Source: Brumicola pallidula DSM 14239 = ACAM 615 (GTDB lineage Bacteria; Pseudomonadota; Gammaproteobacteria; Enterobacterales; Alteromonadaceae). Taken from it: a stretch of 64,000 nucleotides of DNA. Below are positions 57,557 to 64,000 of the stretch, in pieces; the stretch's first letter is position 1, and the number at the start of each line of letters is the position of its first letter. A model generated the notes under the pieces. It did not search any database. It was given only the letters and a program-made list of their open reading frames with translations, and was not told the DNA's origin. The position numbers and the translations under genes were made by a program. Location of the stretch: the NCBI RefSeq assembly GCF_000428905.1, contig NZ_AUAV01000005.1, positions 279,950 through 343,949 of the forward strand, written 5' to 3'.

Positions 57557-57991
57557 ATGAGACTTAATACTCTCGCTCCTGCCGAAGGAGCTAACAAAGC
57601 AAGTAAGCGCGCAGGTCGCGGTATCGGTTCTGGCTTAGGCAAGACTGGTGGTCGCGGTCATAAAGGTCAAAAGTCTCGCTCAGGCGGTACTGTTAGACCT
57701 GGTTTTGAAGGTGGTCAAATGCCTCTTCAACGTCGTTTACCGAAATTCGGTTTTACGTCACGTAAATCGTTCGTAACTGACCAAGTTACTCTCAGTGAAA
57801 TTGCTAAAGTGGAAGGCGATATCGTTAATCTTGAAACTTTGAAAGCAGCGGGTCTTATTAAAAAAGAAATCCTGTTTGTAAAAGTCATGAAGAGTGGCGA
57901 CATTAAGCGTTCTGTTACTTTAAGCGGTATCCGAGTTAGCAAAGGTGCTCTCGAAGCGATTAACGCGGCTGGCGGTAAAGTAGAGGAATAA
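57557..57991 (+). CDS. rplO: 50S ribosomal protein L15
   Basis: This 144-aa protein has a Gly/Arg/Lys-rich N-terminal arm ([21 protein letters not shown]) that threads into 23S rRNA and a globular C-terminal domain ending [18 protein letters not shown]. Confidence 0.98.
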   Translation: MRLNTLAPAEGANKASKRAGRGIGSGLGKTGGRGHKGQKSRSGGTVRPGFEGGQMPLQRRLPKFGFTSRKSFVTDQVTLSEIAKVEGDIVNLETLKAAGLIKKEILFVKVMKSGDIKRSVTLSGIRVSKGALEAINAAGGKVEE

Positions 57992-57996
57992 GCTAA

Positions 57997-59307
57997 ATGG
58001 CAAAACCAGGACAAGATTCAGGAGCAAAAGGTGGACTAAGCGAGCTTAAGGCCCGCTTACTGTTTGTTCTTGGAGCAATTATCGTGTTTAGGCTGGGCTC
58101 TTATGTGCCTATCCCTGGTATTGATGGCAACGTGTTGGCTCAATTATTTGAACAACAAAAAGGCACCATAGTAGAGATGATGAATATGTTCTCTGGTGGT
58201 GCCCTTGAACGTGCTTCAGTACTAGCGTTAGGGATTATGCCTTACATTACTGCTTCTATTATTGTGCAGTTGCTTTCGCATATGTACCCTCCATTGATGG
58301 AACTGAAAAAAGAAGGTGAAGCAGGCAAACGGAAAATTAGTCAATACACACGGTATCTTACTTTGATGTTAGCTATTTTCCAGTCTGTCGGTATTGCTAC
58401 TGGTCTGCCAAATTTGGTCCAAGGTTTAGTAGTAAACCCTGGCATTGGTTTCTATTTTACAGCTATCGTGAGTTTGGTTACTGGTACCATGTTTTTGATG
58501 TGGTTAGGTGAGCAAATTACAGAACGCGGCATTGGAAACGGTATTTCGATACTTATTTTCGCTGGTATCGTAGCCGGTTTGCCAACAGCGATTGGTCAAA
58601 CTGCTGAGCAAGCAAGACTAGGTGAGATTAATCTTCTATTCTTGTTAGTTATCGGTGCCATCATCGTAGCGTTGACATACTTGGTTGTTTTCGTAGAACG
58701 TGCGCAACGTCGCATTGTTGTTAACTATGCAAAACGCCAACAAGGTCGCAAGGTTTTTGCTGCGCAGAGTTCACATTTACCCTTAAAGGTGAATATGGCG
58801 GGTGTTATCCCACCTATCTTTGCATCAAGCATCATCCTTTTCCCAGGCACGCTTGCTGGTATGGTTGGTCAGAACGAAACATTTTCTTTCTTGACTGATG
58901 TATCATTAGCATTGTCTCCGGGGCAGCCTTTATACGTTATGCTTTATGCTGCAACGATTATTTTCTTCTGCTTCTTTTATACGGCGTTAGTTTTTAATCC
59001 ACGCGAAACAGCTGATAATCTAAAGAAATCTGGCGCTTTTGTTCCTGGCATTCGTCCAGGTGAGCAAACCTCTCGATATATCGATAAGGTGATGACTCGT
59101 TTAACATTAGCCGGTGCCCTCTATATTACCTTTGTTTGTTTGGTGCCCGAGTTCCTACTATTATGGTTTAACGTTCCGTTTTACTTTGGTGGTACATCGC
59201 TACTCATTATTTGTGTGGTGGTAATGGACTTTATGGCGCAGGTACAAACTCATTTGATGTCACATCAATATGGGGATGTTCTTAAGAAAGCGAATCTTAA
59301 GGGCTAG
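57997..59307 (+). CDS. secY: Preprotein translocase subunit SecY
   Basis: This is the ten-pass inner-membrane channel of the Sec translocon. The 436-aa protein has the plug region (FELGSY-like [13 protein letters not shown]), the signature [26 protein letters not shown] segment, [12 protein letters not shown] and the C-terminal [19 protein letters not shown] loop. It is within the spc operon, five bases after rplO. A hairpin overlaps its stop codon. Confidence 0.98.
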   Translation: MAKPGQDSGAKGGLSELKARLLFVLGAIIVFRLGSYVPIPGIDGNVLAQLFEQQKGTIVEMMNMFSGGALERASVLALGIMPYITASIIVQLLSHMYPPLMELKKEGEAGKRKISQYTRYLTLMLAIFQSVGIATGLPNLVQGLVVNPGIGFYFTAIVSLVTGTMFLMWLGEQITERGIGNGISILIFAGIVAGLPTAIGQTAEQARLGEINLLFLLVIGAIIVALTYLVVFVERAQRRIVVNYAKRQQGRKVFAAQSSHLPLKVNMAGVIPPIFASSIILFPGTLAGMVGQNETFSFLTDVSLALSPGQPLYVMLYAATIIFFCFFYTALVFNPRETADNLKKSGAFVPGIRPGEQTSRYIDKVMTRLTLAGALYITFVCLVPEFLLLWFNVPFYFGGTSLLIICVVVMDFMAQVQTHLMSHQYGDVLKKANLKG

Positions 59308-59323
59308 GCAATTTGCCTAACCC
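59301..59323 (+). promoter_or_regulatory. Hairpin across the secY stop codon
   Basis: GGG-C-TAGGCA pairs with TGCCTA-A-CCC around ATT, and its 5' arm contains the secY TAG. No T run follows, so it may set mRNA processing or partial attenuation before rpmJ rather than full termination. Confidence 0.45.
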
Positions 59324-59352
59324 TTCAAGTTAGCTATTTACGGAGTGATGTG

Positions 59353-59466
59353 ATGAAAGTTCGTGCATCCGTTAAGCGGATTTGCCGTAACTGCAAGGTC
59401 ATAAAACGTAACGGCGTTGTTAGAGTGATCTGTGTAGAGCCTAAGCATAAGCAAAGGCAAGGTTAA
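59353..59466 (+). CDS. rpmJ: 50S ribosomal protein L36
   Basis: This 37-aa protein ([20 protein letters not shown]) is the zinc-binding C+ form: CRNC, a third Cys in VICVEP and a His in PKHKQRQG. The ATG follows GGAGTGATGTG. It ends the spc operon, as in E. coli. Confidence 0.97.
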   Translation: MKVRASVKRICRNCKVIKRNGVVRVICVEPKHKQRQG

Positions 59467-59507
59467 TCCAAAGCTCTTTTAAATTAGAGTATAAACATGG
59501 TTTTTAA

Positions 59508-59624
59508 TATCGGGTTGCTGTACTAGCGCCCGAGCCTTAAAACCTTTATTTGCATTTTTGTTACTGGGTAAGTATCCTATCGGGCTTTTTAGGCTAGTAA
59601 CACTAAATATAAGGAGTGCTGTTA
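59508..59624 (+). promoter_or_regulatory. Alpha operon leader (S4-responsive type)
   Basis: The leader of rpsM contains a GTATCCT...CGGGCTTTTTAGG core resembling the E. coli alpha-operon pseudoknot that S4 binds. GTTACT (59560-59565) pairs with AGTAAC (59596-59601), enclosing CCTA/TAGG. Upstream TCGGG (59510-59514) and the loop TCGGG (59580-59584) can both pair with CCCGA (59529-59533), giving alternative folds. AAGGAG precedes rpsM. Confidence 0.7.
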
Positions 59625-59981
59625 ATGGCCCGTATCGCTGGCATTAACATTCCTGATCACAAACATGCTGTCATTGCTATCCAAGCAATTTTCGGTATTG
59701 GCGCAACACGAGCGAAAGCAATATGTGTTGGTGCAGGTGTATCAGAATCAACCAAGATGAAAGATCTTGATGAAACGATCATTGATAAACTTCGTGAAGA
59801 AGTTGCTAAATTTACAGTCGAGGGTGACCTTCGCCGTGAAGTATCAATGAGCATTAAACGTTTGATGGACCTAGGTTGCTTCCGTGGTATTCGCCATCGT
59901 CGTAGCTTACCTCTACGTGGTCAGCGCACTAAAACAAATGCGCGTACCCGTAAAGGTCCTCGCAAACCTATTAAAAAGTAA
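59625..59981 (+). CDS. rpsM: 30S ribosomal protein S13
   Basis: The 118-aa S13 begins [20 protein letters not shown]; the in-frame GTG nine bases upstream is rejected because AAGGAG at 59611-59616 fits the ATG at 59625. The Arg/Lys-rich tail [17 protein letters not shown] ending contacts tRNA. First gene of the alpha operon. Confidence 0.98.
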   Translation: MARIAGINIPDHKHAVIAIQAIFGIGATRAKAICVGAGVSESTKMKDLDETIIDKLREEVAKFTVEGDLRREVSMSIKRLMDLGCFRGIRHRRSLPLRGQRTKTNARTRKGPRKPIKK

Positions 59982-59993
59982 GCGAGGGTTACA

Positions 59994-60383
59994 ATGGCTA
60001 AAGCTCCTACTCGCGCCCGCAAGCGCGTAAAACGTCAAGTTGCAGATGGTATGGCTCATATCCATGCTTCTTTCAACAACACAATTGTGACTATCACTGA
60101 CCGTCAGGGTAATGCTCTATCGTGGGCAACTTCTGGTGGATCTGGTTTCCGTGGTTCACGCAAATCGACTCCTTTCGCTGCACAGGTTGCTGCTGAAAGA
60201 GCTGGATTAGCTGCTCAGGAATACGGCTTAAAGAACATCGAAGTGTTCGTTAAAGGCCCAGGTCCAGGTCGTGAGTCTGCAATCCGTGCATTAAATGCAT
60301 CGGGTTACAAGATCACAAATATTACCGATGTGACGCCTATACCTCACAACGGTTGTCGTCCACCGAAAAAACGTCGCGTTTAA
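59994..60383 (+). CDS. rpsK: 30S ribosomal protein S11
   Basis: This 129-aa platform protein has the signature [21 protein letters not shown] and the conserved C-terminal [18 protein letters not shown]. Confidence 0.98.
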   Translation: MAKAPTRARKRVKRQVADGMAHIHASFNNTIVTITDRQGNALSWATSGGSGFRGSRKSTPFAAQVAAERAGLAAQEYGLKNIEVFVKGPGPGRESAIRALNASGYKITNITDVTPIPHNGCRPPKKRRV

Positions 60384-60407
60384 TCGACGGACAGTTGGAG
60401 AAAGATC

Positions 60408-61028
60408 ATGGCTAGATATTTGGGTCCAAAACTCAAGCTAAGTCGTCGTGAAGGAACTGATTTGTTCCTTAAAAGCGGCGTAAGAGCAATTGAAAGTAAG
60501 TGTAAAATTGACACTCCTCCTGGTCAGCACGGCGCCCGTCGCGGTCGCTTGTCTGATTATGGTGTGCAGTTGCGTGAAAAGCAAAAAGTACGTCGCATGT
60601 ACGGTGTATTAGAAAAGCAGTTTAGAAACTACTATAAAGAAGCAGCACGTCTAAAAGGCAACACAGGTGAAAACTTGTTGCAACTTCTTGAACAACGTTT
60701 AGATAACGTTGTGTATCGTATGGGTTTTGCAAGCACGCGCGCTGAAGCCCGTCAACTAGTCAGCCATAAAGCTGTCGTAGTAAACGGTAAAGTAGTAAAC
60801 ATTCCATCATTCAACGTAAAAGCTGAAGATGTGGTTGCTGTTCGTGAAAAAGCGAAAAAACAGGCCCGTATTGTTTCTGCACTAGAATTAGCAGATCAAC
60901 GCGAAAAACCAACTTGGTTGGAAGTCGACAATACGAAGATGGAAGGTGTTTTTAAACGCGTTCCGGAAAGAACGGATTTGTCTGCGGACATTAACGAACA
61001 GTTGATTGTCGAACTTTACTCTAAGTAA
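60408..61028 (+). CDS. rpsD: 30S ribosomal protein S4
   Basis: This 206-aa assembly initiator of the small subunit is the translational repressor of the alpha operon in E. coli. The S4 domain ([31 protein letters not shown]) is intact. A matching leader structure is visible before rpsM. Confidence 0.98.
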   Translation: MARYLGPKLKLSRREGTDLFLKSGVRAIESKCKIDTPPGQHGARRGRLSDYGVQLREKQKVRRMYGVLEKQFRNYYKEAARLKGNTGENLLQLLEQRLDNVVYRMGFASTRAEARQLVSHKAVVVNGKVVNIPSFNVKAEDVVAVREKAKKQARIVSALELADQREKPTWLEVDNTKMEGVFKRVPERTDLSADINEQLIVELYSK

Positions 61029-61051
61029 AGATTAACTAAAGAGGATACATT

Positions 61052-62038
61052 GTGGGTTCAGTGACCGAATTCCTAAAGCCAAGATTAGTTGAAATTGAAA
61101 ATGTTTCACCTACTCGTGCAAAAGTAACACTAGAGCCTTTAGAGCGAGGCTTCGGCCATACTTTAGGTAACGCATTACGCCGTATTTTACTCTCGTCTAT
61201 GCCAGGTTGTGCAGTGACTGAGGTAGAAATCGATGGTGTGTTACATGAGTACAGCACTAAAGAAGGTGTTCAAGAAGACGTAATTGAAATTTTGCTTAAC
61301 CTTAAAGGACTAGCAGTTCGTCTTGAAGGTAAAACCGAAGCAACGCTAACATTAGTTAAGTCTGGTGCGGGTATAGTTGTTGCCGGTGATATCCAGCACG
61401 ATGGTGACGTTGAGATCGTAAATCCAGAGCATGTTATTTGTACTTTGACCGGCGAAGCTGAGTTTAGCATGCGTATTAAAGTAGAGATGGGCCGAGGTTA
61501 TGTTCCAGCTTCAACTCGTCGTTCCTCTGAAGATGATGATCGTCCAATTGGTCGTTTATTAGTTGATGCTTCATACAGCCCAGTAGAGCGTATTGCTTAT
61601 TCTGTAGAGTCAGCGCGTGTTGAACAACGTACTGACCTAGACAAGCTAATTATCGATATGGAAACTAACGGTACTTTAGATCCAGAAGAAGCGATTCGCC
61701 GTGCTGCTACTATTTTAGCTGAGCAATTAGATGCGTTCGTAGAATTACGTGACATTTCAGAGCCAGTTGAGAAAGAAGAAAAGCCAGAATTTGATCCAAT
61801 CCTACTTCGTCCAGTTGATGATTTAGAATTAACGGTTCGTTCTGCTAACTGTTTGAAAGCCGAAGCTATCCAATATATTGGTGACCTAGTGCAGCGTACT
61901 GAAGTTGAACTTCTTAAAACGCCTAACTTAGGTAAGAAGTCGCTTACAGAAATTAAAGATGTACTTGCTTCTCGTGGCTTGTCACTAGGTATGCGCCTAG
62001 AAAACTGGCCTCCAGAATCAATCGCTGAAAAAGATTAA
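61052..62038 (+). CDS. rpoA: RNA polymerase alpha subunit
   Basis: This 328-aa subunit has an assembly N-terminal domain ([19 protein letters not shown]) and a C-terminal UP-element-binding domain (residues ~250-328; [22 protein letters not shown] stretch, [24 protein letters not shown]). The start is GTG at 61052, with GAGGA about eight bases upstream. It sits between rpsD and rplQ as usual. Confidence 0.98.
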   Translation: MGSVTEFLKPRLVEIENVSPTRAKVTLEPLERGFGHTLGNALRRILLSSMPGCAVTEVEIDGVLHEYSTKEGVQEDVIEILLNLKGLAVRLEGKTEATLTLVKSGAGIVVAGDIQHDGDVEIVNPEHVICTLTGEAEFSMRIKVEMGRGYVPASTRRSSEDDDRPIGRLLVDASYSPVERIAYSVESARVEQRTDLDKLIIDMETNGTLDPEEAIRRAATILAEQLDAFVELRDISEPVEKEEKPEFDPILLRPVDDLELTVRSANCLKAEAIQYIGDLVQRTEVELLKTPNLGKKSLTEIKDVLASRGLSLGMRLENWPPESIAEKD

Positions 62039-62079
62039 TCAGATTTTAGATAAACTGATTTGTAAAAAAGGATATAGCT

Positions 62080-62478
62080 ATGCGCCATCGCAAGAGTGGT
62101 AGACAGTTAAATCGCAATAGCAGCCACAGACAAGCAATGTTTAAAAACATGGCTGGTTCTTTGGTTAAGCACGAAGTTATTAAGACTACGTTGCCTAAAG
62201 CGAAAGAACTACGTCGAGTAATTGAGCCGCTAATCACATTAGCAAAGCAAGACAGTGTTGCTAATCGTCGCCTTGCTTTTGCAAGAACGGGTGATAAAGA
62301 AGTGGTAGGTAAATTGTTTAACGAACTTGGTCCGCGCTACGGCGCACGACCAGGTGGTTATAGTCGTATATTGAAGTGTGGTTTCCGTACAGGTGACAAA
62401 GCTCCAATGGCTTACGTTGAACTAGTTGACCGTCCTGTTGTTGAAACTACTGAAGAGATAGTAGAAGTAACAGAATAG
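62080..62478 (+). CDS. rplQ: 50S ribosomal protein L17
   Basis: The 132-aa L17 begins [20 protein letters not shown], the family signature. It is last in the alpha operon and is followed by an intrinsic terminator. Confidence 0.98.
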   Translation: MRHRKSGRQLNRNSSHRQAMFKNMAGSLVKHEVIKTTLPKAKELRRVIEPLITLAKQDSVANRRLAFARTGDKEVVGKLFNELGPRYGARPGGYSRILKCGFRTGDKAPMAYVELVDRPVVETTEEIVEVTE

Positions 62479-62507
62479 GATTCAATCTCGAATTAGAGAA
62501 TGAAATT

Positions 62508-62536
62508 AAAAAACCCGGCTGTTGCCGGGTTTTTTG
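62508..62536 (+). terminator. Intrinsic terminator of the alpha operon
   Basis: AAAAAACCCGGC (62508-62519) and GCCGGGTTTTTT (62524-62535) form a perfect 12-bp stem with loop TGTT. The T tract is strong. It can act on both strands. Confidence 0.96.
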
Positions 62537-62587
62537 TTATATAAGAATTAGTAAATATCTTGATGACTTGCATAGTCATCAAGATAT

Positions 62588-63376
62588 TTATTGTTCTATA
62601 TAATGTCGTTCAACGTACAGCCGCGCTTGAGTATCGGTTAACCCGCCTCTCATCGCACTGGCACTGATTAAATCTTGTTGGATACCACGGCGTTCAGCTA
62701 TTTTAACTAAACGTTCCAGTGCTTCCGGATGTTTAGCCAATTGTTCGACCGATATAATGATCATTGATTCAGACTCCGAGGAGTCAACTGGAAATAATGC
62801 CAGTAGTGCGTCTACAACATACTTACCTACCAAAGGAACTTCTTGAATAGTCGTTACTAAAACCTCCAATATTTTGTTTGGATAGGTTTTCGCCAATCTT
62901 TTTGCTATTTGATCAGCCGAGTCTGGTGCCATCGATACAGCAGTCTTAACAATTTCGTTAAATTGGTCTGGCGACAATTTACATGCGGCTTCTGCTACAT
63001 ATTCTGCGTAGCTAGGTTCTGCATTAATAGCTAAGGTCACAAGTTCAGTAGCTGGCGCAAGATCCCTTGCAAGCGCAAGCTCAAGGATGTCGTCTATATA
63101 TGCCGGCTGGGATGATACGGCGGCCGAGACAATCTCACGGTACTTGTCAGGATAAGTATCCAATGCTATTTCAACTAGCTCAGGTGTGTTTTCAGGATAA
63201 CGCGCTAAAACCGTTCGAATTGCTCTGCCTACCGAATTACTACTGCGGACTTGCTGTTTTAGAAATTGACTTGATTGTTCTGAGGCATTGACTAGTTCAT
63301 TAGTGTTCTGCGTCTGTGCAATGGCTGAGCCGTTGCTTATGATAAATACACTAATTGCTAGTACTGAGAATTTCAT
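62588..63376 (-). CDS. Secreted helical-repeat protein of unknown function
   Basis: This 262-aa protein has a signal peptide (MKFSVLAISVFIISNGSAIAQ) and no recognised enzyme motif. Residues ~50-200 consist of about eight or nine repeats of 15-18 residues, each an amphipathic helix of the kind EIVxxAVxxxP followed by a Pro-containing turn (for example YREIVSAAVSSQP, NEIVKTAVSMAP, LELALARDLAP). This predicts a periplasmic alpha-solenoid, probably a protein-binding scaffold. It lies between the alpha operon and an rrn operon, divergent from the latter. No function can be assigned. Confidence 0.75.
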   Translation of the reverse strand: MKFSVLAISVFIISNGSAIAQTQNTNELVNASEQSSQFLKQQVRSSNSVGRAIRTVLARYPENTPELVEIALDTYPDKYREIVSAAVSSQPAYIDDILELALARDLAPATELVTLAINAEPSYAEYVAEAACKLSPDQFNEIVKTAVSMAPDSADQIAKRLAKTYPNKILEVLVTTIQEVPLVGKYVVDALLALFPVDSSESESMIIISVEQLAKHPEALERLVKIAERRGIQQDLISASAMRGGLTDTQARLYVERHYIEQ

Positions 63377-63482
63377 GTTTTTTCCTCTTCCGTTTTAATC
63401 TTATCGGCACAACAAGAGTTTGTAATAGGAATGTTAAATTACGCTTAAGTGAAATATATATCAACTTTTTTGCGTATTACTA

Positions 63483-63510
63483 TTGATCTAATCGTATAAA
63501 TGGCTACAAT
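63483..63510 (+). promoter_or_regulatory. rrn promoter P1
   Basis: TTGATC (63483-63488) and TACAAT (63505-63510) are 16 bases apart and followed by GCGCGTCGC, a GC-rich discriminator typical of stringently controlled rRNA promoters. AT-rich sequence lies upstream. Confidence 0.65.
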
Positions 63511-63654
63511 GCGCGTCGCTTTCAAGATAACGTCGATACCTAATAGTATATGACTACAGAATTTCATGAAAGTTTACATTTATTGTTGTTTGTTAAACAT
63601 AAATAAATGTAAGTTGGCCAAGAAAGTTAATTTAAAAATAGTTAATTAATTGGC

Positions 63655-63682
63655 TTGACAATAAAAATGATGTAGGTAGTAT
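63655..63682 (+). promoter_or_regulatory. rrn promoter P2
   Basis: A consensus TTGACA (63655-63660) and TAGTAT (63677-63682) are 16 bases apart. The A/T-rich stretch at ~63620-63652 directly before it looks like an UP element for the alpha subunit. Confidence 0.7.
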
Positions 63683-63724
63683 ATGCATCCCGCTTGATAC
63701 GGCACAGAACGTGACTTTCAAGCC

Positions 63725-63762
63725 GCCAGTGAAATAGAAAGAAGCTGGCCAGTTCTTTAACA
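63725..63762 (+). promoter_or_regulatory. rRNA antitermination site (boxB-like hairpin and boxA)
   Basis: GCCAG (63725-63729) and CTGGC (63745-63749) form a boxB-like stem. GTTCTTTAACA (63752-63762) matches the boxA element of rrn leaders that loads Nus factors. The following AATTTATAACAAGACAATC is the conserved leader. Confidence 0.75.
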
Positions 63763-63833
63763 ATTTATAACAAGACAATCTGTGTGGGCACTCATTGAGA
63801 GTGTCGACAACAAAAAACGATTTACAAAAAATT

Positions 63834-64000
63834 TAATTGAAGAGTTTGATCATGGCTCAGATTGAACGCTGGCGGCAGGCCTAACACATGCAAGTCGAAC
63901 GGAAACATGTCTAGCTTGCTAGATGATGTCGAGTGGCGGACGGGTGAGTAATGCCTGGGAATTTGCCTTAGTGTGGGGGATAACTATTGGAAACGATAGC
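63834..64000 (+). rRNA. rrs: 16S ribosomal RNA, 5' part
   Basis: The conserved 16S 5' end (AATTGAAGAGTTTGATCATG) starts at about 63834 by comparison with E. coli. The V1 region and GAGTGGCGGACGGGTGAGTA follow. The gene runs off the window end. The V1-V2 sequence fits Alteromonadales by recall, not by search. Confidence 0.97.

Larger units (their letters stand above)
63377..63833. other. rrn promoter and leader region
   Basis: This divergent region holds two tandem rrn promoters, an AT-rich UP-like stretch and the boxB/boxA antitermination elements before 16S rRNA. The promoter of the helical-repeat gene must also lie here. Confidence 0.75.

Overview
The window looks like chromosome from a marine gammaproteobacterium of the order Alteromonadales (Alteromonas/Glaciecola-like). 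The clues are the ubiE-ubiJ-ubiB block, the gppA-rhlB/trxA/rho neighbourhood, a motX-rnr-rlmB block, a complete spc-alpha ribosomal protein cluster with gammaproteobacterial order, and the start of a 16S rRNA gene at the right edge. The genus is inference from gene order and sequence recall; no database search was run.

Layout. 1-10.1 kb: a 5'-truncated DUF305/LVIVD-propeller protein, glutathione reductase (gor), oligopeptidase A (prlC) with a Tag-like DNA glycosylase, and the ubiquinone genes ubiE-ubiJ-(44-codon ORF)-ubiB. 10.2-19.6 kb: a periplasmic catalase-like peroxidase, gppA and rhlB facing away from trxA, then rho, an exported M20 amidohydrolase, and purE-purK. 19.6-26.2 kb: a probable aldehyde/reactive-carbonyl handling region holding a molybdenum hydroxylase pair, YqhD, two DJ-1/PfpI paralogues and a LysR regulator. 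26.4-33.8 kb: a PCuAC copper chaperone, dps, a PQQ-type sugar dehydrogenase, an Mpo1-like membrane protein, cnoX, yjeT-purA, an aldehyde dehydrogenase and a glyoxalase-fold protein. 33.9-45.9 kb: an island that reads as a PTS-independent peptidoglycan/MurNAc salvage system. 46.0-53.6 kb: a solute-binding protein, a secreted M28 peptidase, fre, motX, rnr and rlmB. 53.8-62.5 kb: spc and alpha ribosomal operons (rplN to rplQ). 62.6-64 kb: a secreted helical-repeat protein of unknown role, divergent from tandem rrn promoters and the first ~165 bases of 16S rRNA.

The most interesting part is 33.9-44.7 kb. An outer-membrane lipoprotein fuses an AmpD/AmiD-type amidase, a peptidoglycan-binding domain and a YfeW (PBP4B)-type serine hydrolase. 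Around it lie murQ, a sodium:solute symporter, a BadF/BadG-type sugar kinase, alanine racemase, a cytoplasmic M14 carboxypeptidase and an NhaC-family transporter. In E. coli the matching locus is murQ-murP-yfeW with PTS uptake. Here a symporter plus a kinase appear to replace the PTS component.

Other points: the spc operon is detached from the S10 operon and follows rlmB instead. Three genes have short tandem duplications (7, 12 and 14 bp) that include their stop codon. No tRNA, insertion sequence, prophage or CRISPR array was seen.
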